DNA of 64,000 nt from Absicoccus intestinalis (GTDB taxonomy: Bacteria; Bacillota_I; Bacilli_A; Erysipelotrichales; Erysipelotrichaceae): assembly GCF_033971885.1 (NCBI RefSeq), contig NZ_JALBUS010000011.1, positions 1 through 64,000 of the forward strand, written 5' to 3'. Every line of letters starts with the position of its first letter. Within the stretch, counting starts at the first letter, position 1. The translations under genes were made by a program, and so were the position numbers. Below are positions 1 to 5,406 of the stretch, piece after piece. The notes beneath the pieces were generated by a model, which was not told the origin of the DNA, ran no database searches, and worked only from the letters and a program-made list of their open reading frames with translations.

Positions 1-41
1 TTATCTGCCATGGTGCAGTGATATAAAGACAATATGTAAAT

Positions 42-90
42 AAACCCGTTATGATACAAATAACTGTTTGTTCACAACGGGTTTTGTTTA
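42..90 (+). terminator. Possible rho-independent terminator
   Basis: A 9-bp inverted repeat (aaacccgtt at 42-50 and aacgggttt at 76-84) is followed by a short T-rich stretch. The 25-nt loop is large, so this is a weak call. It would end whatever transcript enters from the left edge of the window, and it separates that gene from the small-ORF region. Confidence 0.4.
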
Positions 91-177
91 TAACATCATA
101 GACACTGATTTATCTGACGCTTACCTTCTCTGAAAACAAAAACGGTTGTATAATATGATTAAATAAGGTGATATACA

Positions 178-507
178 ATGTTGACTGAGAAGAAAATGAA
201 AAAGATAGCATTGCCTGAATGCGTGGAGATGCTTGGAAAAGATTTTGTATATCAACGAAAAAATTTATGCTGTGATTGTTGGGGATTTAATGATGATGGT
301 CTGTTTGAATATACCTTGTTAGTCCCTAAAGAGACAAGAGAAAAACCTATAGGCCCAAATGATAGGAAAATTTGTATAGATGATTCACATTTCTTTGACT
401 ATTTTGCACAGGTAATTGTCGATCCGCAGACTGGAAATGTCGAAAGAGACTATGAACACAGTAAACTTACAGATAATAGGGCCATGAAAACAAACAGTGA
501 GAATTGA
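178..507 (+). CDS. Hypothetical protein, possible immunity protein
   Basis: This encodes 109 residues starting at ATG 178, with an AAGGTG ribosome-binding site 8 bases upstream and a TATAAT hexamer at 149-154. It is soluble, without a signal peptide or membrane segment, and has two Cys in a CCDCWGF segment near residue 32. I do not recognise the family. It ends 2 bases before the ATG of a truncated yjcQ-like gene. The same arrangement recurs after the acidic ORF at 1831, which makes an immunity role in a toxin cassette plausible. That role is inferred from position only. Confidence 0.6.
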   Translation: MLTEKKMKKIALPECVEMLGKDFVYQRKNLCCDCWGFNDDGLFEYTLLVPKETREKPIGPNDRKICIDDSHFFDYFAQVIVDPQTGNVERDYEHSKLTDNRAMKTNSEN

Positions 508-509
508 GC

Positions 510-680
510 ATGTCTGAGAGCATTAAATTAATTTACAAGATCCTCAAGATACTTGAGCGGTCTATGGATTATCCCGAATTCGATATTAATAGACTAGACT
601 CTGAAGTACTTTGTGTTTCTGTTTTCAGGGGGTCTGAAATAAGCTCTTCTGAAAACTTTATTACTCCAATCAGAGAATAA
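510..680 (+). pseudogene. Truncated YjcQ-like gene fused to repeat junction
   Basis: A 56-codon reading frame begins MSESIKLIYKILKILE and continues through MDYPEFDI. This resembles the N-terminus of the YjcQ family, small phage-associated proteins of Firmicutes of about 90-100 residues. After about 37 codons the resemblance stops at the palindromic repeat, and the frame runs on as FRGSEISSSEN to a TAA. The gene therefore lost its C-terminal two thirds where the repeat starts. A second remnant of the same gene at 2061 is cut at a different codon. The family assignment is from memory of the N-terminal signature. Confidence 0.55.
622..655 (+). repeat. Palindromic cassette repeat, copy a
   Basis: The copy begins ttttcagggggtctgaaat and ends cttctgaaaa. 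It is nearly identical to copy b at 1762, and diverged from copies c-e, which read ttcagtggacctgaaat. The ends TTTTCAG and CTGAAAA pair, and an inner TTTCAG/CTGAAA pairing is an alternative. In the shared frame it encodes FRGSEISSSE. Confidence 0.75.
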
Positions 681-737
681 TGTATCCTTCTTTTATAATT
701 ATAATTTTATGTTCTGTAAAAGATCGAATATCTTTGA

Positions 738-839
738 ATTGATTCATTGTTCGATAGGACTGGAAAAATTCGGTTGTACACAACAAATAGAGAAGAAGTC
801 CACTTTTTTATTGGATCTGAAGGCTTTATACGAGGTTAA
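738..839 (+). pseudogene. Possible C-terminal remnant of a toxin domain
   Basis: An open frame of 33 codons without an ATG reads FDRTGKIRLYTTN, then REEVHFFIGSEG, and stops at TAA 837-839, just before the membrane-protein gene at 844. The residue pattern looks like real protein. Its place, between a repeat copy and a small gene, is where a toxin C-terminus would lie. No family is recognised and it could be chance. Confidence 0.25.
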
Positions 840-843
840 ATTC

Positions 844-1164
844 ATGAAGAACAGTTTTGAATTATTCATTTTTAATTTGATATATGGATTCATCATCCTT
901 TCTTTGGGATTATTTTTATTGAAAACGAAGCACTCAAGTAGAGTGATTTTATTTATTTCAGGAGATTATTCTGAATTAGACCCTCGCAAAGTTTGTCATA
1001 TCATTGGGAAGAGACTGGTTGCTTTAGGCATAGTATTATTTCTAATCATTCCTTTTGATTTTTGGAAACCTTCAATTTCTTTTTATGCAATTTGTATTAT
1101 AACCATTTTGTGGGTGGTATATCACACTTGGGATCTAACGAAAAATAGGGTAAATTATAGGTAG
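844..1164 (+). CDS. Small membrane protein, possibly immunity-related
   Basis: I chose the ATG at 844 because GAGG lies 8 bases upstream, although the frame is open from 709. The 106-residue product has three hydrophobic stretches, at about residues 5-25, 57-73 and 78-95. A short soluble loop between the first two reads SGDYSELDPRKVCH. The layout recalls small DUF3784-type membrane proteins found beside toxins, but the match is only impressionistic. It sits inside the cassette region, so a role as a membrane immunity protein is possible. It has no obvious signal peptide and no enzyme motif. Confidence 0.5.
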   Translation: MKNSFELFIFNLIYGFIILSLGLFLLKTKHSSRVILFISGDYSELDPRKVCHIIGKRLVALGIVLFLIIPFDFWKPSISFYAICIITILWVVYHTWDLTKNRVNYR

Positions 1165-1263
1165 ACTGTATTTTTTATAAAAATATTTAACACATGAGTT
1201 TCAATGTAAGCAATCAGAATACACAAATTAGTTAACATCTTTTTTTTAAGAATTAAGCATTGT

Positions 1264-1542
1264 ATGTTTTGGTTTGCAGAGACCAAAAATTGTGCCCGTG
1301 AAAACCAAGGTAAATGCAAAAATATTTGCAGAGATTATGAAACTGCCAGTGAAGCATGAATAATTATTGCAAACATAAAAACTCTTCAAAATAAAGCTTT
1401 TGAATGCGTCAAAAAATATCTACCTAATATAGTTATAACAGGTGCATATGATGTGGAAGACAAAATCGATGAGTATGACAAAAGGTTTGGTGAATTCCCT
1501 ACTATGGCGTTTGAGGAGTGCGAGGAAGAAGTATAATCCAAA
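1264..1542 (+). pseudogene. Hypothetical gene split by an in-frame TGA
   Basis: The frame from ATG 1264 reads MFWFAETKNCARENQGKC, continues KNICRDYETASEA, and hits TGA at 1357-1359. The same frame then stays open for 60 more codons (IIIANIKTLQNK ... FGEFPTMAFEECEEEV) to TAA at 1540-1542. Both halves look protein-like and are in phase, so a nonsense mutation in one gene of about 92 codons is the simplest reading. The N-terminal part has three Cys within 12 residues. The ribosome-binding site is weak and no family is recognised. Confidence 0.4.
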
Positions 1543-1548
1543 TGACAG

Positions 1549-1712
1549 TACATTTTACTAAAGAAATGATAGAACTATGGAACCTAGTATTGCTTTATAT
1601 TTTTGGACAGGATGTCATAGTGGATGCTCAAGAAAACATCAAAAAAGCGTTTGAAGAATTCAAGAAACTCTATAAAGAGCAACAAGAATTAGAGATAAGA
1701 TTGGGTTGCTAA
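1549..1712 (+). pseudogene. Decayed small ORF with probable frameshift
   Basis: From ATG 1549 the frame ends in a credible amphipathic segment (DVIVDAQENIKKAFEEFKK) but begins with less convincing sequence. In the neighbouring frame the upstream part reads MEPSIALYFWTG, which joins naturally to the later segment. This suggests one indel near 1610. The C-terminal half is rich in Lys and Glu and may form a coiled coil. No function can be assigned. It lies just upstream of repeat copy b. Confidence 0.3.
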
Positions 1713-1761
1713 AAAAATGGTGACCTTTAGATAAATGAACAAAGCACAATTTAAGCGATTA

Positions 1762-1797
1762 GGTTTTCAGGGGGTCTGAAATAAGCTCTTCTGAAAA
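1762..1797 (+). repeat. Palindromic cassette repeat, copy b
   Basis: The core is the same as copy a. In the shared frame it reads FRGSEISSSE followed by KQTNRVRQKKVK and a TGA at 1832-1834, which overlaps the next ATG as ATGA. Only about 11 codons of the toxin-side sequence remain between repeat and downstream gene. Confidence 0.75.
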
Positions 1798-1830
1798 ACA
1801 AACAAATAGAGTAAGACAGAAGAAGGTGAA

Positions 1831-2058
1831 ATGATGCTATTAGAAAAAGAGAAGAATTGGATATTAGAAAATATGCCCAATGGTAATGAAATCATACATA
1901 TGAAAAATCCAAATGATGTGATAGGCGCATTATGTGACTATTCCGTAGCAGCGATGACACCCGACGATGAACCTACTCAAAAGACATACGAGGCGGAAGC
2001 TATCATGGATTGGATTGCCAACGATGACGATGACTGGCCTGAATGGGATGGTAGCTAG
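1831..2058 (+). CDS. Small acidic protein, probable immunity protein
   Basis: This encodes 75 residues, very acidic at the C-terminus (DWIANDDDDWPEWDGS). The ATG lies 6 bases after AAGGTG and overlaps the stop of the short repeat-derived frame by ATGA. High acidity is common among immunity proteins of cationic nuclease toxins, but no family is recognised. Two bases after its stop comes a truncated yjcQ-like gene, the same neighbour that follows the gene at 178. The cognate toxin appears to have been deleted down to about 11 codons. Confidence 0.6.
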   Translation: MMLLEKEKNWILENMPNGNEIIHMKNPNDVIGALCDYSVAAMTPDDEPTQKTYEAEAIMDWIANDDDDWPEWDGS

Positions 2059-2060
2059 TC

Positions 2061-2140
2061 ATGTCTTAAAGCATCAAATTAATCTATAAAATCCTAAAGA
2101 TCTTAGAGAATTTAATGGATTATTCAGAACTTGATGTTGA
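2061..2140 (+). pseudogene. Second truncated YjcQ-like remnant
   Basis: The frame reads M S stop S I K L I Y K I L K I L E N L M D Y S E L D V. It is closely similar to the remnant at 510, but has a nonsense TAA at codon 3 and is cut off at repeat copy c. The cut falls about ten codons earlier than in the first remnant. This shows that the repeat, or the block that starts with it, joined yjcQ at different points. Confidence 0.5.
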
Positions 2141-2174
2141 GGTTTCAGTGGACCTGAAATCAGCCCCACTGAAA
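2141..2174 (+). repeat. Palindromic cassette repeat, copy c
   Basis: The copy begins ggtttcagtggacctgaaat and ends ccccactgaaa. The outer arms TTTCAGTGG and CCACTGAAA are perfect complements, and an inner TTTCAG/CTGAAA stem is an alternative. The translation is GFSGPEISPTES, in frame with the toxin-like domain that follows. Confidence 0.8.
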
Positions 2175-2380
2175 GCGGAAAAGGGGTATCAAAAGGCTTA
2201 AGATATGAAGTGGAAGAAGGGTTCTCAAAAGAATTTGGTGGAGATCCTAAGGATTGGCAACATGTAAAGGGTTTTGGACTAATTGATTTTTATGAGGAAC
2301 AAAGACCTGCAGAAGTACATTGGTTTCAAAACAAAGATGTAGGAAAAGTCAAATTTAAAATAAAGGAATGGCTAAAATGA
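2141..2380 (+). CDS. Orphan polymorphic-toxin C-terminal domain (no start codon)
   Basis: A 79-codon open frame starts within the repeat (GFSGPEISPTES) and ends at TGA 2378-2380. After the junction come GLRYEVEEGFSKEFGGD and a C-terminus containing AEVHWFQNKDVGKVKFKIK. This resembles C-terminal segments I associate with Firmicute polymorphic toxins (an EVHW motif, then GKVKFKIK), though I cannot name the domain. There is no ATG, and no GTG or TTG with a good ribosome-binding site. It is probably silent unless joined to a delivery-domain gene, like the orphan CT modules known for CDI, Rhs and MafB toxins. The stop overlaps the immunity ATG (ATGA). Confidence 0.5.
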   Translation, partial: GFSGPEISPTESGKGVSKGLRYEVEEGFSKEFGGDPKDWQHVKGFGLIDFYEEQRPAEVHWFQNKDVGKVKFKIKEWLK

Positions 2381-2562
2381 AAGTAAAATGGAAAGGAAAA
2401 ACGAGTTTCCTTATGCTCACTCACAATAAGGTATACGACGTTATTTCTATAGAAAAGGATTGGTATAGAGTTATTGATGACTCTGGTGACGATTACCTAT
2501 ATCCCCCAGAGTGGTTTGAGGTTGTAGACTCGAATATGAAAGATGTTCCTGTAAAGAATTAA
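2377..2562 (+). CDS. Probable immunity protein for the orphan toxin domain
   Basis: The start at 2377 (MKVKWKGKTSFLML) is preferred over 2368. It gives an ATGA overlap with the toxin stop and a 9-base spacing from AAGGA. The product is 61 residues, with a KDWYRVIDDSGDDYLYPP segment that I recall from small proteins encoded directly behind toxin C-termini in Firmicutes. It is predicted soluble and beta-rich. The assignment rests on the tight overlap and that recollection, not on a named domain. If the upstream domain is silent, this gene may act as an orphan immunity against sibling cells. Confidence 0.55.
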   Translation: MKVKWKGKTSFLMLTHNKVYDVISIEKDWYRVIDDSGDDYLYPPEWFEVVDSNMKDVPVKN

Positions 2563-2617
2563 GGTAAAAGGGAATCGCAGAAATAATTAATTAGCACATC
2601 TGAAACGGTGTGCTTTT

Positions 2618-2651
2618 GGTTTCAGTGGACCTGAAATCAGCCCCATTGAAA
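2618..2651 (+). repeat. Palindromic cassette repeat, copy d
   Basis: It is identical to copy c except for C to T in the right arm (ccccattgaaa), which still pairs as G-U. The frame reads GFSGPEISPIEIFKLCYC and stops, so no toxin domain remains behind it. Confidence 0.75.
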
Positions 2652-2838
2652 TCTTTAAGCTATGCTATTGTTAGAGTGCGAAAGATAAAAGACCCTATCC
2701 TATAAAAGAAGAGGTCATAAGTAAAGTCCAAATGATTAACATTTAACTTTTATCTTTCAGTTCCTTGACAGCTAAATGTTCTTTGGATGGCGCGCGGGCC
2801 CACTCGTTAGCGCACACAAGGGATTAGGCCTCAGAGTA

Positions 2839-2921
2839 TCGAGCGCATCGCTCGAAAGTGTCACACCTATGGGCTTGTGAAAGAGCATTGACCTGCACCG
2901 GTTCAAAGTGCAGGAAGGAGG
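2839..2921 (+). promoter_or_regulatory. Structured leader before a small hydrophobic ORF
   Basis: Two perfect hairpins precede the ribosome-binding site of the ORF at 2930: tcgagcg-cat-cgctcga (2839-2855) and cctgcac/gtgcagg (2892-2898 and 2908-2914). The second ends directly against AAGGAGG. A TTGACA lies at 2765-2770. The segment 2790-2860 is visibly more G+C-rich than its surroundings. A structure that could hide or present the ribosome-binding site fits a tightly controlled toxic peptide, but this is inference. Confidence 0.4.
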
Positions 2922-2929
2922 TAAACGAC

Positions 2930-3049
2930 ATGAGTAAATTAAAAGAGCTTGTTAAATGGTCCAAACTGATCAACAAGCTCTTGAAGGAATTAATAATAAT
3001 TGTCATGTATGTGGCTATCATTATTAAAATTATTGAGGCTTTATTTTAA
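2930..3049 (+). CDS. Small hydrophobic peptide (39 aa)
   Basis: The peptide starts at ATG 2930, with AAGGAGG 8 bases upstream. It has a charged N-terminus (MSKLKELVKWSKLINK) and a single membrane span (ELIIIVMYVAIIIKIIEALF). The coding sequence contains an 11-bp perfect inverted repeat (2943-2953 with 2972-2982). Length, single span and strong ribosome-binding site resemble type I toxin peptides or small holin-like proteins, but no antisense promoter was identified. A related peptide follows at 3082. Confidence 0.55.
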   Translation: MSKLKELVKWSKLINKLLKELIIIVMYVAIIIKIIEALF

Positions 3050-3081
3050 AACCTCTTTTAGTATAGCATGTCAAAACATAT

Positions 3082-3198
3082 ATGAAGAAGAAAAATATTT
3101 TAAAGATGATCATTGAATTGATTGTTCAAGTGATCATCGCAATTCTAAATGTGGCGATCATCATCATGATCGTTGCTTATTGGTTTCAGTGGGCCTGA
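3082..3198 (+). CDS. Second small hydrophobic peptide (38 aa), tail in repeat
   Basis: It reads MKKKNILKMIIELIVQVI, then IAILNVAIIIMIVAYWFQWA. A short basic start is followed by one long hydrophobic span. It resembles the peptide at 2930 (shared ELI and VAIII patterns), so the two are probably tandem paralogues. The last five codons and the stop come from repeat copy e, meaning the original C-terminus was replaced. The ribosome-binding site is weak, so expression is uncertain. Confidence 0.4.
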   Translation: MKKKNILKMIIELIVQVIIAILNVAIIIMIVAYWFQWA

Positions 3199-3215
3199 AA
3201 TCAGCCCCACTGAAA
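3182..3215 (+). repeat. Palindromic cassette repeat, copy e
   Basis: The copy begins ggtttcagtgggcctgaaat and ends ccccactgaaa, with the same 9-bp outer arms as copy c. In the GFSGPEISPTES frame it stops after five more codons. In the next frame (VSVGLKSAPLKA) it stays open into the ORF that ends at 3407, which suggests a one-base shift after the junction. Confidence 0.75.
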
Positions 3216-3239
3216 GCACAAGATGCAAACGATAGTAAT

Positions 3240-3407
3240 ATGACATTAGAAGAATGGATATTAAAAAACATTTCAGATTATGCAACTACTTATTCGGCGT
3301 TGAACAATCAATTTTCAGAGGTAATACCAGAAATAAATAACGCACATAATGGAACGAGTTCAGAATATGTTGATGATGTTTTGAAAAAGGCAGGTGTTAA
3401 ATTATGA
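3240..3407 (+). CDS. Hypothetical ORF, possible toxin remnant
   Basis: From ATG 3240 it encodes 55 residues (MTLEEWILKNISDYATTYS ... YVDDVLKKAGVKL). The frame is open back through repeat copy e, and no convincing ribosome-binding site precedes the ATG. It may therefore be the residue of a toxin C-terminus that slipped out of the junction frame. The stop overlaps the next ATG as ATGA, the same spacing seen between toxin and immunity genes elsewhere in this region. No family is recognised. Confidence 0.35.
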   Translation: MTLEEWILKNISDYATTYSALNNQFSEVIPEINNAHNGTSSEYVDDVLKKAGVKL

Positions 3408-3586
3408 GAGTAGATCCTAATAGTAGAAAATGGGCTAAACACCCTGAATGGTTTACACATGAATTGGGACATATGTATATACCAACGAGCGAATGTCCTG
3501 ATGATGTAAAAAAAGCCATGGATGAATATAATTCTTATACATATTCGGAAGAGTACAAAAAAAGCAAAATGAAGAAGCACGATTGA
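3404..3586 (+). CDS. Hypothetical protein, possible immunity protein
   Basis: This encodes 60 residues (MRVDPNSRKWAKHPEWFT ... YKKSKMKKHD) overlapping the previous stop by 4 bases. It contains HELGH, but at this length and without a downstream zinc ligand pattern it is unlikely to be a protease. The C-terminus is Lys-rich. Position after a repeat-linked ORF suggests the immunity slot of a cassette. No family is recognised. Confidence 0.4.
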   Translation: MRVDPNSRKWAKHPEWFTHELGHMYIPTSECPDDVKKAMDEYNSYTYSEEYKKSKMKKHD

Positions 3587-3617
3587 GGTTTCAGGCCCCC
3601 TGATACTAACATTGAAA
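3587..3617 (+). repeat. Decayed cassette repeat, copy f
   Basis: The copy reads ggtttcaggccccctgatac then taacattgaaa. The left arm GGTTTCAG and right arm TTGAAAA are kept while the centre is changed. It follows the stop codon at 3584-3586 immediately. Its frame (GFRPPDTNIEKQ) is open straight into the gene at 3641. Confidence 0.55.
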
Positions 3618-3640
3618 AACAAATGAAAGGAGCAGATGGG

Positions 3641-3940
3641 ATGTATTATAGTCGGGAAGAGGCTGAAAAAGAATATGGTCAGTTATCTGATTTTTATAAA
3701 AATGATCCAAAAAGCAAAATATGGGAAGCTGGATCCATAGGGAGATTTGGTCCTACATTCTTTTCTTTTGACAAGATAAAAATCTATCAATTTTGGGAAG
3801 ACTTTCCATGGAACTTGACCGATGAAGAGATTTATATTTTTACGAAAGAAGATCCTAGAATGGTGGCATTACGCGGTTGTGAAATCGTTGATGGAAAACT
3901 TATCAATCATAATTTGGAGAGCCGGAATGACAAAAGATGA
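3641..3940 (+). CDS. Small conserved protein, paralogue of the gene at 14912
   Basis: ATG 3641 is chosen because AAAGGAG lies 8 bases upstream and the paralogue at 14912 starts at the same residue. The 99-residue product has aligned features with that paralogue: an N-terminal EEAE..YG motif, FYK, a central FFSFD with an aromatic IY.FW motif, and FTKE(D/N)PRMA.LRGC. It resembles small DUF7675-like proteins, a tentative memory. Both copies sit near toxin-type or solitary accessory genes. An immunity-like role is plausible but unproven. Confidence 0.6.
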   Translation: MYYSREEAEKEYGQLSDFYKNDPKSKIWEAGSIGRFGPTFFSFDKIKIYQFWEDFPWNLTDEEIYIFTKEDPRMVALRGCEIVDGKLINHNLESRNDKR

Positions 3941-4037
3941 TTATGAGGTTATTTTGTATCGGCTGTTGGGGTTTCAGGGGCCTGAAACCATAGGCGCCTT
4001 AAAAGACTTTGGAATGGAATTTGAGGTGATACGATGA
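3927..4037 (+). pseudogene. Short ORF fused across repeat copy g
   Basis: ATG 3927 (ribosome-binding site GGAG) overlaps the end of the previous gene by 14 bases. It reads MTKDDYEVILYRLLGFQGPE, then TIGALKDFGMEFEVIR, with repeat copy g (GFQGPE part) in the middle. The N-terminal 14 codons look like the start of a normal gene whose remainder was replaced when the repeat joined. The stop overlaps the next ATG (ATGA). Confidence 0.35.
3969..4003 (+). repeat. Decayed cassette repeat, copy g
   Basis: The core gggtttcaggggcctgaaac keeps the inner palindrome TTTCAG/CTGAAA, but the right third is diverged (cataggcgccttaaaag). It is the last copy recognised on the right side of the array. Confidence 0.55.
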
Positions 4038-4266
4038 CACCAGATGATATTAAGATGCTAGATTGTATCAAAAAAAGTTGGGGTTTGATCCAACGGATAG
4101 AAAAGAATTGCATAACGCTTTGGATGAATATTATGGACCTATTGGCTCTGAAAAAGACCAAGACTTATCTTCTGATCTTGCAATCGATGATAAGCCAAGC
4201 ACTTGGAGTAAGCTTTCCCTAGAAGAAAGTGAATGGCTTCACAAAAATCATCTAGTAGCTTTTTAG
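4034..4266 (+). pseudogene. Frameshifted small gene
   Basis: The frame from ATG 4034 reads MTPDDIKMLDCIKK. It then loses protein character at a run of seven A, after which the next frame carries on convincingly (LGFDPTDRKELHNALDEYY ... LSLEESEWLHKNHLVAF) to TAG at 4264-4266. One missing A in the homopolymer explains this. The joined product would be about 77 residues. The run is not in phase for a classical -1 slippery heptamer, so an indel is more likely than programmed frameshifting. Confidence 0.45.
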
Positions 4267-4340
4267 TGGTGATAATGAATCATGTGCAGACATATTTATG
4301 CAGAAAAAATTGATCATGTATATGATGATCATTAAATACA

Positions 4341-4377
4341 ATGCAGGGCGGAAAGAATAGTATGTACCTGCATTTTT
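4341..4377 (+). terminator. Possible rho-independent terminator
   Basis: The arms atgcagg (4341-4347) and cctgcat (4367-4373) are followed by TTTTT. The 19-nt loop is long. It would end the transcript of the cassette genes. Confidence 0.4.
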
Positions 4378-4482
4378 GTGGCAAAATAGAAAGGGAAGTT
4401 ATGCACGTGAAAGATCGTAAGCGTCAGATTAAATAGTAGATTTCCATTCATCAATAAATCTTCAATAATTTTGGTGAATACA

Positions 4483-4517
4483 ATGAAAGTTTTTGGACCA
4501 GCTCCAAAAACTTTCAT
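4483..4517. repeat. Perfect 15-bp hairpin
   Basis: Arms at 4483-4497 (atgaaagtttttgga) and 4503-4517 are perfect complements around a 5-nt loop (ccagc). There is no T-tract on either side, so it is not an ordinary terminator. It may be an inverted-repeat relic of a mobile element or an RNA stem. Confidence 0.5.
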
Positions 4518-4591
4518 AAATTCTAGATTGGAGTCTAAATGATAAGAAGGTTGAATTATCTCCTATAAAACAGGTGTATATTGAAATTTAA

Positions 4592-4687
4592 ACGGATCAG
4601 GAATTTGTCCACACCCCCAACGGGTTGATTATATATTGGCATGAACACGAAGTTGGAGTAATACAATTAGATTTTTATTTTGGTTAG
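4592..4687 (+). pseudogene. Short coding remnant
   Basis: An open frame of 31 codons without ATG reads TDQEFVHTPNG, then LIIYWHEHEVGVIQLDFYFG, and stops. The regular hydrophobic/charged alternation looks like the C-terminal strand-rich end of a toxin-type domain. It is too short to assign. Confidence 0.25.
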
Positions 4688-4765
4688 TACAAAATTCGAA
4701 ATGTCCGCTGGAAGCCATAAATCTAGTATAAATGTTGATAATCTATGGAAAGGAATAATAAAAAA

Positions 4766-4827
4766 GATATAGGCGTTGCCCCCGCCATAAAGGGCAGAGG
4801 GGCGCCTATATCGATAATCGGATTATC
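4766..4827. repeat. Two adjacent hairpins
   Basis: The arms gatataggcg and cgcctatatc (4766-4775 and 4803-4812) enclose a G+C-rich loop with ccccc and ggggc. They are followed directly by gataatc-g-gattatc (4813-4827). The pair lies in non-coding sequence and could be a strong RNA structure or element end. Confidence 0.4.
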
Positions 4828-5368
4828 ATAGTATTACATTTGTTTCAATTCTATAGATAAATAGGATTGAATGAAAATTCCCGCTTTAGAAGCATGATCT
4901 ACTGATATTTCGAAATAATATATTACTGGAATTTGAAAGAATGATCAATTTGCTTAATAATGTCATTCATAACGGATGAAATAAAACCGCAAACATTTTG
5001 ACTCGTATCTAGTCATAAAGTTGCGATTCGTTTTGATTGTTTTCCTAGAAATAAGATGCGGTTCTATAATACTGTAAGTGTACCTTTATGTAGTAATTGT
5101 GCTCGATGACCACGGGTGCTTCATCTGCCATGTCATGAAGGCATATACTTTATCTCCTTTGTATTTTTTATACAACCTTTCATTTTTATAGCTTGTTTTG
5201 CAGAAAAACAAGTCGGATCATATAATATGAAATACTTCAGTAATGGAGAGAATGTGAACAGTTGAATGTTGGTTGTCTAGTGAAGAATCGTACATATTGC
5301 TGGTTGGTTTTCCAAACCGGATCAATGAAAGATCCAATTTTATCCTATTGTGTCTTCATGCTTTCAAG

Positions 5369-5400
5369 GAAAAAAAGATGCACATTTTTGGGTGCATCTT
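5369..5400 (-). terminator. Terminator of the decarboxylase operon
   Basis: On the minus strand, aagatgcac and gtgcatctt (5392-5400 and 5375-5383) form a 9-bp stem followed by a run of T (plus-strand A at 5371-5376). It lies just after the stop of the decarboxylase gene. Confidence 0.8.
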
Positions 5401-5406
5401 ATTGGT

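Larger units (their letters stand above)
4267..5368. other. Gene-poor decay zone at the edge of the cassette region
   Basis: There is no intact gene here. The stretch contains hairpins (4341, 4483, 4766), a short coding remnant (4592-4687) and scattered short open frames without ribosome-binding sites. The A+T-rich, stop-dense sequence fits decayed mobile or cassette DNA between the small-ORF array and the first core operon. Confidence 0.5.

Noticed and set aside
709..843. N-terminal extension of the membrane protein at 844
   Set aside because: The extra 45 codons lack a ribosome-binding site and are not hydrophobic like the rest, while ATG 844 has GAGG at good spacing.
1357..1359. TGA as selenocysteine or tryptophan
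   Set aside because: The other genes here use TGA as a normal stop (for example serial ATGA overlaps), no SECIS-like stem is evident after it, and the gene lies among other broken genes.
3404..3586. HELGH in a 60-residue ORF as a zinc protease
   Set aside because: The ORF is too short for a metalloprotease fold and lacks a third ligand at a known spacing. The true metzincin in the window is at 15219-15914.
622..4003. Integron attC sites
   Set aside because: The repeats are palindromic and separate small genes, but they lack GTTRRRY-type core sites, are shorter than typical attC, encode a fixed peptide junction, and no integron integrase is in the window.
4061..4069. Programmed -1 frameshift at the A-run
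   Set aside because: The zero frame is not in phase with an X XXY YYZ heptamer and no downstream stem or pseudoknot is evident, so an indel is simpler.
4483..4517. The 15-bp hairpin as a terminator
   Set aside because: There is no T-tract on either strand and no well-supported gene immediately upstream.
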